Shown here: positions 1-6,824 of the stretch, piece after piece
Layout: each line of letters begins with the position of its first letter
Position numbering within the stretch: position 1 is the stretch's first letter
Origin: JBGPBY01 sp041481485
GTDB taxonomy: Bacteria > Acidobacteriota > Terriglobia > 20CM-2-55-15
Length of the DNA: 13,495 bases
Direction of reading: 5' to 3'
Assembly (NCBI GenBank): GCA_041481485.1
Contig: JBGPBY010000157.1
Span: 1 to 13,495, forward strand
Notes under the pieces: model-generated
What the model saw: the letters and a program-made list of their open reading frames with translations, nothing else
Told to the model about the DNA's origin: nothing
The model's database searches: none
Program-made: the position numbers and the translations under genes

Positions 1-5
1 TCACC

Positions 6-41
6 GGCCGCTGCGCGGCCCCCTCTCCCGTTGGGAGAGGG
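6..41. repeat. Two short hairpin palindromes at the window edge
   Basis: Two perfect inverted repeats lie side by side: GGCCGC-TGC-GCGGCC (6-20) and CCCTCTCCC-GTT-GGGAGAGGG (21-41). No T-tract follows on either strand, so they look more like REP-type intergenic palindromes than a canonical terminator. The unit may extend beyond the left edge. They lie downstream of the minus-strand FtsX-type permease and could still stabilise or end its transcript. Confidence 0.6.
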
Positions 42-90
42 ATTTCTTGATCGCATTCCCTCACATCGTCACAAAGACTGTTTTCATTGT

Positions 91-137
91 CCACCGGCCT
101 ACGCCGGTGGCTAACGGACTGCCGCCGCTAGCGCGGC
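91..137. repeat. Paired hairpins after the FtsX-type permease gene
   Basis: A perfect 8-bp inverted repeat, CCACCGGC-CTAC-GCCGGTGG (91-110), is followed by GCCGC-TAGC-GCGGC (124-137). Both sit within 70 bases of the stop codon of the minus-strand permease gene. They resemble dispersed REP-like palindromes. A role as a transcript 3' end is possible but there is no U-tract. Together with 6-41 they account for most of the 156-base gene-free left edge. Confidence 0.55.
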
Positions 138-156
138 TGGGAACGCGACTACTTCA

Positions 157-2703
157 CTACCCATCCACGTTCCGCAAAATCTCCAGCGGCTTTTGGCTCA
201 GTACGCCATAACTGGCAACCCATCCCGCAGCGATGGTTAACAGCGCAGTAAGGACCGTAGCCACTGCGGAAGGCATCCAGGCAAAGCGGTACGGCGTGTC
301 GAGCAATTTTGAAATCAGCAGGACTGAAAGGCCGGTGCCCAGGCTGGATCCGACCAGTCCGGCGGCGATACCGATTGCCGCAAACTCGGTGGAAAAAATC
401 CGGACCAGAGTTCGACGATTGGCACCCACCGTTTTCAGAATGGCCACTTCGCGCGTACGGCGATAGCGCGTGCCCGCCACACTGGATGCCAGCACGATGA
501 GTCCGCCGAAAATGGCGAATCCCGCAACGAAGCGAACGGCCAGACTGGCGCGGTCCACAATGTCCTGAATGAGTTGAAGAATTTCAGCGCCATTAACGAC
601 GGTGACCGTTGGAAAAGCCTGCAGCATCCTGGTCTGAAGCTTCCCGATCTCGCTCGGAATCACCCGGATCGAACCAAAATATATTGAAGGAATTCCATCC
701 AGCGAGCCCGGCGACACGATGAACTGGCCATTGTTTCCGAACCGTACCCCTTCGGTCTTGCGGATATTCGTCACGTGTGCGCGGATCTGTTTGGATGTCC
801 CGATAATGGTGTTCCACTCCAATATGCTTCCCACGTGAATGCCAAGTGATTCGGCGGTCGATTCAAGGACCGACACCTCAGGATCTTTCGGTTTGCCGCT
901 CCACCAGACTCCCTTCACAATTTTGGTGGCTTTGGGCTGGTCGGGGTTCACAGTCAGCGTTGTCGGCGAATCCAGGAATCGGCGCGCCCGGTCCGTTGAC
1001 GGCAGTTCTTCAATGGGCTTCCCATCGATGGTCGCGAGTTGCGCGGTGGTCGAATCCGAGAGCGAATTGCGTTCCACGATTGCCGGATCTGTCTGTATGA
1101 AATGTTCCAGAGCCTCGTATTCCTGTTGAGTAATGTTGACTAGAAATACATTCGGAGCGTCTGGCGGCGCTGTCGACTGAATCTCATCGAGAATGGAGTG
1201 CTGCACCGAATAGACGCTAAGGGTGAACATCACTCCGATGGCGATGCTTGCCAGGATGGCAACCGAATGTGCTCCAGGCCGGTACAGGTTTGCAATGCCG
1301 TGCCGCAACGCAGGAGAACGTTTGACGAATGTTTGAGTCGATAGTGTTTTCAAAAAGCGAAGCAACCCCGCACCGATGCCTCCGATAATGAGAATTGCAG
1401 CGATAAGACTGCCGGCGAAGACGCTGGCATACATCACCGAATCGCTGATCCACACTGCAATCGCCCACAATCCCGCAATCGTTCCACCGGCTGCAGCCAA
1501 ACTTGCAATATCCAATCCCGTCGGCGACTCGCTGGAGAAGTCCTTGCGGAGCAAAAACGACGGACGGACACTTCGCACCGAAATCAATGCCGGAAGCGCA
1601 AACAGTACGGTCGTCAAGAGTCCCGCCGTGACACCTTTAGACATTGATGCCCACGGCAGTACCAGAGTGACCCTGAGATCGAAATACTTGGAAAGCAAAC
1701 TTGCGAAAGCCGATTGCGCAAACGCGCCAAAAACCGCTCCCGTGACGCTGCCCAGCAGGCCGAGCCAGACTGCCTGGAAAAAGTAAGTTCGCAAAATGTC
1801 CGGCGACCTTCCGCCAATGCATTTCATGAACGCGATGCTGGTCATCTTTTGCCGTATATGGCTCTGCATCGTCGCGGCTACGCCGAGTCCTCCCACAATC
1901 AAGGCAATCAAACTGACCATACTGAGAAATCGAGTCGCGCGATCCAGCGCGCGAGTCAGAGATGGGTTGGTTTCGGTGTAATCCGAGATTCGGGCGCGCC
2001 GCCCAAAATCATTCTCCAATCCGGAGCGAATCGGATTGATATCCCGCTGATCCGGCAGTTTCAGCAGAACCCGCTCCGTGGCCCGGCTGACATCGCTCAC
2101 AACGCCGGTGCTCTGAAGCGCCTCTCTTGTGAGGAGTACGCGGGGACCAAGGGTAAACCCTGTGGTCATGCGGTCGGGTTCACGTACGATTCTGGCCGCA
2201 ATCCTGAAGTCGTGCTGACCGATTCTCAGGGAGTCCGAGATTGTGAGATGGAGGCGCTGCAATAGTTCGTCGGAAGCTGCGAGGTCATCCGCACCCAGAT
2301 GGACATTGGCCGGATTGAGTTCGACTCGTCCATAGTAGGGATACTGACTGAAGTCCGCTGCCTTGACGGAAATCAAAACCGGAAGCTGCCCTTGGGCGCT
2401 TGCCATACTGACGGTTTCAGTGACGCGCGTTGTGCGAATGCCCTGGGTTTCAAGCTTGTGAATGATTTCGAAGTCCGCCTCCGTCGGACGATTTGGAAGC
2501 CGCACGGCAATGTCCGCGGCCATCAGGCTGCGCGCCTCGTTGCGAAGTGTGTACTGGACGGACTCATTAAAGCCGGTGACGGCGGTCAGGGCGCCGGTCC
2601 CCAGCGCGATGGCAAGAACGAGAAACGCGAATTTTCCGGAAGCGGCGCGGGTTTCTCTCCAGGACATCCGGGCAGCGAACCGCAGCTTCTTCAGTTTCTT
2701 CAA
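157..2703 (-). CDS. FtsX/MacB-type ABC transporter permease, two FtsX domains (848 aa)
   Basis: This is the membrane subunit of an ABC transporter of the YbbP/LolCE class, partner of the ATPase encoded just upstream. Visible architecture: a cytoplasmic basic N-terminus; a first membrane span at about residues 24-45; a large extracytoplasmic MacB-PCD-like region (about 48-250); a first FtsX core of three spans (about 260-380); a central pair of spans (about 400-450); a further span and a second extracytoplasmic domain; and a second FtsX core of three spans ending near the C-terminus. The duplicated FtsX core and the length of about 850 residues match the YbbP-like subgroup rather than the roughly 400-residue LolC/LolE/MacB-core permeases. 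Its ATG overlaps the ATPase stop by 4 bases, so the two are co-translated. Family members move lipophilic or envelope substrates or act as mechanotransmitters. The substrate cannot be told from sequence. The frame is intact. Confidence 0.9.
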   Translation of the reverse strand: MKKLKKLRFAARMSWRETRAASGKFAFLVLAIALGTGALTAVTGFNESVQYTLRNEARSLMAADIAVRLPNRPTEADFEIIHKLETQGIRTTRVTETVSMASAQGQLPVLISVKAADFSQYPYYGRVELNPANVHLGADDLAASDELLQRLHLTISDSLRIGQHDFRIAARIVREPDRMTTGFTLGPRVLLTREALQSTGVVSDVSRATERVLLKLPDQRDINPIRSGLENDFGRRARISDYTETNPSLTRALDRATRFLSMVSLIALIVGGLGVAATMQSHIRQKMTSIAFMKCIGGRSPDILRTYFFQAVWLGLLGSVTGAVFGAFAQSAFASLLSKYFDLRVTLVLPWASMSKGVTAGLLTTVLFALPALISVRSVRPSFLLRKDFSSESPTGLDIASLAAAGGTIAGLWAIAVWISDSVMYASVFAGSLIAAILIIGGIGAGLLRFLKTLSTQTFVKRSPALRHGIANLYRPGAHSVAILASIAIGVMFTLSVYSVQHSILDEIQSTAPPDAPNVFLVNITQQEYEALEHFIQTDPAIVERNSLSDSTTAQLATIDGKPIEELPSTDRARRFLDSPTTLTVNPDQPKATKIVKGVWWSGKPKDPEVSVLESTAESLGIHVGSILEWNTIIGTSKQIRAHVTNIRKTEGVRFGNNGQFIVSPGSLDGIPSIYFGSIRVIPSEIGKLQTRMLQAFPTVTVVNGAEILQLIQDIVDRASLAVRFVAGFAIFGGLIVLASSVAGTRYRRTREVAILKTVGANRRTLVRIFSTEFAAIGIAAGLVGSSLGTGLSVLLISKLLDTPYRFAWMPSAVATVLTALLTIAAGWVASYGVLSQKPLEILRNVDG

Positions 2704-3386
2704 TGACGTATTCCAACGGTTTCTGAAACCACTTTGCCGTCAGCCAGAAAAACATGGCGGTCGGCGTGACTCGCGAGAGCCTGATCGTGTGTGACCATCA
2801 CCAGCGTGGCGCCCTCTTCCTTATTTAAACGGATCAGAAGTTCGAGAATGTGCTGGCCGTTGGAACTGTCGAGATTTCCCGTGGGCTCGTCGGCAAACAA
2901 AACCGACGGTTTCATCATGAATGCGCGGGCCAGCGCCACCCGCTGCTGTTCCCCGCCGGAGAGTTGAGTGGGGTAGTGTGTCTGCCGATCGATCAGCCCG
3001 ACGCTTTCCAGCAGATACTCGGCGCGAGGACGTGCGGCATCAATGTCGTCCCCGAGCATCTCCATGGGCAGCATGACATTCTCAAGCGCGGTAAGTGTCG
3101 GGACAAGATGGTATGCCTGGAAAACGAAGCCCAATTTCCGGCCGCGCAGTATTGCCATTTTGTCTTCACTGAGGCGGGTGATATCGACACCGTCGATTTC
3201 GATGCTTCCCGATGTGGGCCAGTCCAGGCCGGCAATCAGGCCGAGCAACGTGCTTTTACCGCTGCCGGATGGACCCATGATCGCAACAAACTGCCGGTTT
3301 GGAATTTCCAGGTTGATGCCGCGAATGATTTCCACGGAGTGGGAACCGTTGCGGATGGTCTTGACCAGGTCACGAACCACAATCAT
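2700..3386 (-). CDS. ABC transporter ATP-binding protein, LolD/YbbA/MacB type (228 aa)
   Basis: This is the nucleotide-binding subunit that powers the FtsX-type permease encoded next in the operon. All ABC motifs are present: Walker A GPSGSGKST (38-46), Q-loop Gln90, signature LSGGEQQ (142-148), Walker B VLFADEP (162-168) followed by the D-loop at GNLD, and switch His200 in VTHD. The length of about 228 aa and the ADEPTGNLDS sequence are typical of the LolD/MacB/YbbA ATPases, which work with FtsX-fold permeases. The gene is first in its unit and its stop codon overlaps the permease start. No convincing Shine-Dalgarno precedes the ATG. Instead a -10-like box ends 6 bases upstream (see 3393-3401), which suggests leaderless translation. 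The family is certain; the transported substrate is unknown. Confidence 0.93.
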   Translation of the reverse strand: MIVVRDLVKTIRNGSHSVEIIRGINLEIPNRQFVAIMGPSGSGKSTLLGLIAGLDWPTSGSIEIDGVDITRLSEDKMAILRGRKLGFVFQAYHLVPTLTALENVMLPMEMLGDDIDAARPRAEYLLESVGLIDRQTHYPTQLSGGEQQRVALARAFMMKPSVLFADEPTGNLDSSNGQHILELLIRLNKEEGATLVMVTHDQALASHADRHVFLADGKVVSETVGIRH

Positions 3387-3392
3387 GGTTCG

Positions 3393-3401
3393 ATTCTAAC
3401 A
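3393..3401 (-). promoter_or_regulatory. Extended -10 promoter, leaderless start for the LolD-like ATPase gene
   Basis: Read on the minus strand, TGTTAGAAT is an extended -10 element (TGn + TAGAAT). Six bases separate it from the ATG at 3386, so the predicted transcription start falls on or next to the start codon. No good -35 box is seen, as expected for an extended -10 promoter. Confidence 0.45.
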
Positions 3402-3411
3402 GGCGAACCGG

Positions 3412-3439
3412 ACTGTAGGCGCGGTCTATGACCGCGCAC
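3412..3439. repeat. REP-like palindrome, variant copy 1
   Basis: GCGCGGTC-TAT-GACCGCGC (3419-3437) is a perfect 8-bp hairpin set in an ACTGTAG...CAC context shared with the two copies at 3491-3582. Compared with those copies, one base pair of the stem is swapped on both sides (C:G instead of G:C). It lies upstream of the LolD-like ATPase gene, just behind its promoter. Confidence 0.7.
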
Positions 3440-3490
3440 ATTGTTACAGGTTAGGAAATTGAGGAATGAAATTGCCTAAACGAATGGATT

Positions 3491-3582
3491 CCCCACTGCA
3501 GGGGCGGTCTATGACCGCCCGCAATCTGTGGGATTGCATTCCACAAAATTGTGGGCGGTCATAGACCGCCCCTACAGTGGGG
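3491..3582. repeat. 92-bp palindromic element built from two inverted REP-like copies
   Basis: Copy 2 (3491-3525) and copy 3 (3548-3582, opposite orientation) are 35-bp inverted repeats with two mismatches. Each contains its own hairpin, GGGCGGTC-TAT-GACCGCCC (3502-3520) or the ATA-loop equivalent (3553-3571). The 22-base centre contains a further TGTGG/CCACA pairing (3527-3531 with 3541-3545). The whole unit could form one long cruciform. It starts 28 bases downstream of the peroxidase stop. Read on the minus strand, the copy 3 hairpin is followed by ACAATTTT, so it may also act as that gene's terminator. It resembles a BIME or a MITE. No obvious target-site duplication is visible. Confidence 0.7.
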
Positions 3583-3609
3583 TGACCGACCCCGCTGCTC
3601 CGGATGGAC

Positions 3610-4692
3610 CTACGGCAGCTTCGGTTTTTCGAATGGTTTTTGTTCCGGCGTCAGCGACCGGATGAACGCCAACAACTGGTCATATTCCTTGAGATTGATC
3701 TTTCTCTTTTTCAATTTCGGATCCAGATTGTCATTGGCGATACCGCCACCCAGCATCAGCAAAACAGCATCTTCGAGTTTTGCTTTGCTGCCATCATGAA
3801 AATAAGGCCCTTCGTCGGCAATTCCGCGAAGCGTCGGGGTTTTGAACGCGCCTATCATCTCCGCTGCTTTTTCATCCTTTTTCCCGGCGGTTTTGGCGGC
3901 ATCCTCGAGAATTTTCCCGCGTCCGGGATCTTTCGTTTTCTTGTCGGATCCCACTCCGATGTTATGGAACAACGTGTCCGTGAAGAGCGGCGGCAAATGG
4001 CAGAGCGTGCAGTTCGCCTTGTTAATATGACTGAATACGTCGAAGCCCTTCGCGAGCTCTTCGCAGACGGGCGACTTTTCGCCTCCCTGGTCACAGCGAT
4101 CCCACTGCGAGTTATCCGACTTAATCGTACGCATGAACGTAGCTAGTGACTTTGCGATAGAGTCAGGCGTTGCCGGACCGCCAGTAGCTTTCTGGAATGC
4201 GTCTTTGTAGCCCGCAATTTCATTCAGGTTTTTCGCAATCTGTTCCGGATCTGCACCCATCTGGCCTTTCCATGCCGACAGGGCGACACCTTCAAGGGAC
4301 TTGCCTCGTCCGTCCCAATACCATTCCCGGAAATAGCCCACATTGTTGAGACTTGGCGCCATTCTCGTGTTCATGCTGCCGTCAAATTTCGCGGTCAGTG
4401 CCTTTCCGGCGGTCCATCCGTTTTCGGGGTGATGACATGACTCGCAGGCCATCTTCCTGGTTTTCGAAAGCCGCGTGTCGAAAAACAACATTTTGCCCAG
4501 CTCCACTTTTTCCGGAGTACTGGGGTTGTCTGCAGGAATGTTCATTGGCTCGTTTTGAAGTCCGCCGCGGTCCGGCGGTTTTGCAACGGCGGGAACCGGC
4601 GCAGGCTTAGGCTCTTCGGGTTTGCTTCCGCATCCGGAAATCGTGAGGACAAACGACAGAATGAGCAAATTTCGAGGCAGTGAAGTGTTCAT
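3610..4692 (-). CDS. Di-haem cytochrome c peroxidase (CcpA/MauG) family lipoprotein (360 aa)
   Basis: This is a periplasmic, probably membrane-tethered di-haem c-type protein of the bacterial cytochrome c peroxidase/MauG family. The classical reaction reduces H2O2 to water with electrons from a small cytochrome; other members oxidise protein or small-molecule substrates. Starting at the ATG at 4692, residues 1-21 form a lipoprotein signal with lipobox ISGC (Cys21), followed by a Pro/Lys-rich linker. Haem-binding motifs are CESCH (83-87, with the family-typical HHPENGW context) and CTLCH (228-232). The C-terminal KTPTLRG...PYFHDGS stretch is typical of the family. An in-frame ATG at 4749 would add 19 residues, but it would bury the signal peptide, and an AAGGA ribosome site precedes 4692. 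The gene diverges from the His-rich/HupE cluster; a functional link is possible but unproven. Confidence 0.9.
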   Translation of the reverse strand: MNTSLPRNLLILSFVLTISGCGSKPEEPKPAPVPAVAKPPDRGGLQNEPMNIPADNPSTPEKVELGKMLFFDTRLSKTRKMACESCHHPENGWTAGKALTAKFDGSMNTRMAPSLNNVGYFREWYWDGRGKSLEGVALSAWKGQMGADPEQIAKNLNEIAGYKDAFQKATGGPATPDSIAKSLATFMRTIKSDNSQWDRCDQGGEKSPVCEELAKGFDVFSHINKANCTLCHLPPLFTDTLFHNIGVGSDKKTKDPGRGKILEDAAKTAGKKDEKAAEMIGAFKTPTLRGIADEGPYFHDGSKAKLEDAVLLMLGGGIANDNLDPKLKKRKINLKEYDQLLAFIRSLTPEQKPFEKPKLP

Positions 4693-4853
4693 ACGCGATT
4701 CCTTGGTGTTTGCGCAGCCGTTAAACGCCGCGCGCATTCCGGAAAGCATTGAGGCCCGGCCCCCAGTTGCTGTCCCATGTTTTAGTCTGCGGTTTCGAGC
4801 CGCGCCTGCTGGAGGCTGAGTTTATTCCAGCACCTGAACCTGCAAATCTAATA

Positions 4854-4877
4854 TTTTCTGAATATTTCGTCAGAAAG
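4854..4877. promoter_or_regulatory. Inverted repeat in the divergent peroxidase/His-rich intergenic region
   Basis: TTTCTGA (4855-4861) and TCAGAAA (4870-4876) form a perfect 7-bp inverted repeat with an AT-rich 8-base spacer, extendable by a T-G pair. It is the only clear dyad in the 226-base gap between the divergent genes. It lies just upstream of a TATAAGAT sequence (4900-4907) that could be the -10 region for the gene at 4919, giving a very short leader. The position and size suit an operator for a dimeric regulator, but none is encoded nearby. The regulator is unknown. Confidence 0.35.
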
Positions 4878-4918
4878 AATGCGCTGCATCTCCGAGCGAT
4901 ATAAGATCTCGCCTGCAT

Positions 4919-5317
4919 ATGCGTGGGTGCGCCGCCATTTTCGGAGCTGCTTCAATATTGATGGGACTGTTGTTCAGTCCGTTTATACACGTTCATGTGG
5001 AAGGTGACGACTCACATGGACACCATCAAGCGGCTGTAGTACACGCCCACTTTTTGGAATCGGAACAAGGCCGTCATTCTTCCTCAGGCCTTGAAATGCT
5101 TGAAATCGGCGATGAGCACCATCATCATCAGGGCTCCGCCGTGACTGCACTGGCCGCGAGTTCGCGCAGAATCGAGCCGCTCTTCGCGATCGCCCAGGGT
5201 GCAAACGTTTTAATTGTAAGTTTGGGATTGTCCGGACACGCGGTGGAGTTGACAGTACGGGCTCACGATCCTCCGCCGTTTACAATCTCCAGACCACGTT
5301 CGCCTCCATCCTGCTGA
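4919..5317 (+). CDS. Small His-rich exported protein, putative metal-binding (132 aa)
   Basis: I do not recognise a named family. Residues 5-23 are a hydrophobic export or anchor segment. It is followed by a strongly His/acidic-rich stretch: twelve His lie between residues 24 and 70, including HVHVEGDDSHGHH (24-36), HAHF (42-45) and HHHH (67-70). This composition is typical of proteins that buffer Ni, Co, Zn or Cu in the envelope. A second moderately hydrophobic patch precedes an HDPPPF...RSPP C-terminal tail. It is the first gene of a run with HupE/UreJ and the anchor protein, 69 bases ahead of hupE-like, so a role in delivering or sensing a metal for that module is a reasonable inference. 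The ATG has only a near-leaderless upstream context. The coding call is supported by the signal-like N-terminus and the continuous frame. Confidence 0.7.
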   Translation: MRGCAAIFGAASILMGLLFSPFIHVHVEGDDSHGHHQAAVVHAHFLESEQGRHSSSGLEMLEIGDEHHHHQGSAVTALAASSRRIEPLFAIAQGANVLIVSLGLSGHAVELTVRAHDPPPFTISRPRSPPSC

Positions 5318-5356
5318 AATCGCTATTCTGCTTCGAAGAAGTGCGTCTCGAAGTGT

Positions 5357-5376
5357 GTTCAACTTCAATTTTGAAC
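5357..5376 (+). promoter_or_regulatory. Dyad immediately upstream of the HupE-like gene
   Basis: GTTCAA (5357-5362) and TTGAAC (5371-5376) form a perfect 6-bp inverted repeat with an 8-base spacer, ending 10 bases before the ATG at 5387. No Shine-Dalgarno is evident between them. In RNA the hairpin would sit over the ribosome entry site; in DNA it could be an operator for expression of HupE separate from the gene before it. Short dyads also occur by chance. Confidence 0.25.
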
Positions 5377-5386
5377 TGGATTATTT

Positions 5387-6088
5387 ATGCCGAATTTTCA
5401 TAGATGGATTGTTTGTTTCCTGGTCCTGATTGTTTTTTCGTTGTCGTTGCCTGCAGCAGCACACGCCCACAACGTGTCGAAGCGCGACGCCTCGTTTGTC
5501 GAATCGAATAAAGGGTCAGCCGTTCCGGCCTTCATGTACCTCGGCGCCAAGCACATGGTGACCGGCTACGATCACCTTCTGTTCCTCGTGGGAGTGATTT
5601 TCTTTCTCTATCGCTTGAGAGATGTTGTGGCGTACGTCAGCTTGTTTACGATCGGCCATAGCCTGACGCTGCTGGCCGGCGTATTCGGGCACCTGCACGC
5701 CAATGCCTACGTCGTGGATGCGATCATCGGATTCTCGGTCGTCTACAAGGCCTTCGACAATATGGATGGGTTCAGGCGTCTCGTCGGGTTTCAGCCCAAC
5801 ACCAAACTGGCCGTATTGATTTTTGGACTGTTTCACGGTTTTGGCCTTGCAACGAAATTACAGGAGTTCGCTTTGTCCAAGGAAGGTCTTGTCGCCAATA
5901 TCATCGGTTTCAACGTCGGAGTCGAGATCGGTCAATGTCTGGCGTTGACCGCGGTGCTCATCGGATTGAGTGTGTGGCGGACACGTCCCGGATTCATTCA
6001 GCATGCGTTTTTGACGAACACGTTGCTGATGGTAGGCGGATTCACTCTTGTCGGTTACCAGCTTACGGGATATTGGGTGGCACAATGA
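5387..6088 (+). CDS. HupE/UreJ-family membrane protein (233 aa)
   Basis: This is an inner-membrane protein of the HupE/UreJ (HupE_UreJ_2-like) family, whose characterised relatives mediate nickel, or in some cases cobalt, uptake or diffusion. Residues 1-27 form a Sec-type signal (hydrophobic core 8-21, then PAAAHAH). About six further membrane spans follow. Family motifs with conserved polar residues inside spans are GYDHLLFL (60-67), FTIGHSLTL (87-95), FGLFHGFGLA (146-155) and FNVGVEIGQ (175-183). His63, His91, His150 and Glu180 are candidate metal ligands. The stop overlaps the anchor-protein start (ATGA), so the two are translationally coupled. No hydrogenase or urease genes are nearby, which argues against the nickel-enzyme role of classical hupE/ureJ and suggests a general metal-handling function. 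Confidence 0.88.
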   Translation: MPNFHRWIVCFLVLIVFSLSLPAAAHAHNVSKRDASFVESNKGSAVPAFMYLGAKHMVTGYDHLLFLVGVIFFLYRLRDVVAYVSLFTIGHSLTLLAGVFGHLHANAYVVDAIIGFSVVYKAFDNMDGFRRLVGFQPNTKLAVLIFGLFHGFGLATKLQEFALSKEGLVANIIGFNVGVEIGQCLALTAVLIGLSVWRTRPGFIQHAFLTNTLLMVGGFTLVGYQLTGYWVAQ

Positions 6089-6783
6089 AGAAATTTGAAA
6101 ATACTCCTCGAATCGAAGCTCCTTCGGTCGCAAAAATATTGATTGCAACCGTCATCGCGTTGATTGTCGCATCGATCATTCTGGTCGTTGCGGTTCTTCC
6201 TGCGGAATATGGTATCGATCCGCTGCATACCGGCAAGGCTCTGGGATTGCTGGACCTCGCGAATTCGGAAGCAAAGAAACCAACTAAGGCGACTTCTGCA
6301 GATCCTGCATCCACGGCGATCATGCCAGTGGTGTCGGGTGAGACCCCCAGCGGCGCTCCAAGTTTGAAGGGAACATTTATTTCCCAGAAGCAGCGGTATA
6401 AAACCGATTCCAGAGAAATTCAGTTGCTGCCCGGAGAAGGTATGGAGATCAAGTACCACATGCCGAAAGGCGGGGGATTGGTCTACTCATGGACGGCGAC
6501 CGCAAAGGTTGCTTACGAATTTCACGGCGAACCGGATCGGAATCCTCCCGGAACCCGAATCGGTTATTACGAGAGTTACGATCTCGACGACCAGGAAGGA
6601 ATGGGAAAGGATCAGTATCACGGAACGTTCATTGCACCCAGTCAAGGCGTGCAAGGGTGGTTCTGGCAAAACAATAACAGCACGCCTGTAACGCTGAGCC
6701 TGGTCTCGTCCGGTTTCTACGACTGGATTTTTCAGAATCGTAACGATAAGGAAACCATCCTTCAGCCGACGGACCCGAAGTAG
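6085..6783 (+). CDS. 'Transmembrane anchor' protein partnered with HupE/UreJ (232 aa)
   Basis: The start is taken as the ATG at 6085 that overlaps the HupE-like stop. A longer in-frame reading from 5935 would lie wholly inside the HupE gene. A short cytoplasmic N-terminus is followed by one span (about residues 17-42), a Ser/Thr/Pro-rich linker (about 55-95) and a C-terminal extracytoplasmic domain. That domain carries EIQLLPGEGMEIKYHM and, near the end, GWFWQNNNSTPVTLSLVSSGFY. Proteins of this shape are annotated 'transmembrane anchor protein' and recur beside HupE/UreJ genes. The C-terminal pattern recalls GOLD/p24-like beta-sandwiches, but that resemblance is only my impression. The role may be to hold or gate the HupE-like channel or to bind an envelope partner. 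The biochemical function is unknown. Confidence 0.8.
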   Translation: MKKFENTPRIEAPSVAKILIATVIALIVASIILVVAVLPAEYGIDPLHTGKALGLLDLANSEAKKPTKATSADPASTAIMPVVSGETPSGAPSLKGTFISQKQRYKTDSREIQLLPGEGMEIKYHMPKGGGLVYSWTATAKVAYEFHGEPDRNPPGTRIGYYESYDLDDQEGMGKDQYHGTFIAPSQGVQGWFWQNNNSTPVTLSLVSSGFYDWIFQNRNDKETILQPTDPK

Positions 6784-6809
6784 TTTGTATGTAACGACCC
6801 GGCGATCAT

Positions 6810-6818
6810 TGCTAGACT
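6810..6818 (+). promoter_or_regulatory. Extended -10 promoter, leaderless start for the ABC-2 ATPase gene
   Basis: TGCTAGACT is an extended -10 element (TGn + TAGACT). Its last base lies 6 bases before the ATG at 6825, placing the predicted transcription start at the start codon. No Shine-Dalgarno is present in the 41-base gap after the anchor-protein stop. The spacing matches the sites at 3393-3401 and 9816-9821. Confidence 0.45.
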
Positions 6819-6824
6819 TCAGCG

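Noticed and set aside
3412..3582. CRISPR array
   Set aside because: There are only three palindromic units in mixed orientation, with unequal spacing, no constant spacer length and no cas genes.
5935..6084. N-terminal extension of the anchor protein to 5935
   Set aside because: The added 50 codons lie entirely within the HupE-like gene in another frame. The ATG at 6085 gives a short cytoplasmic tail before the membrane span and a standard ATGA overlap.
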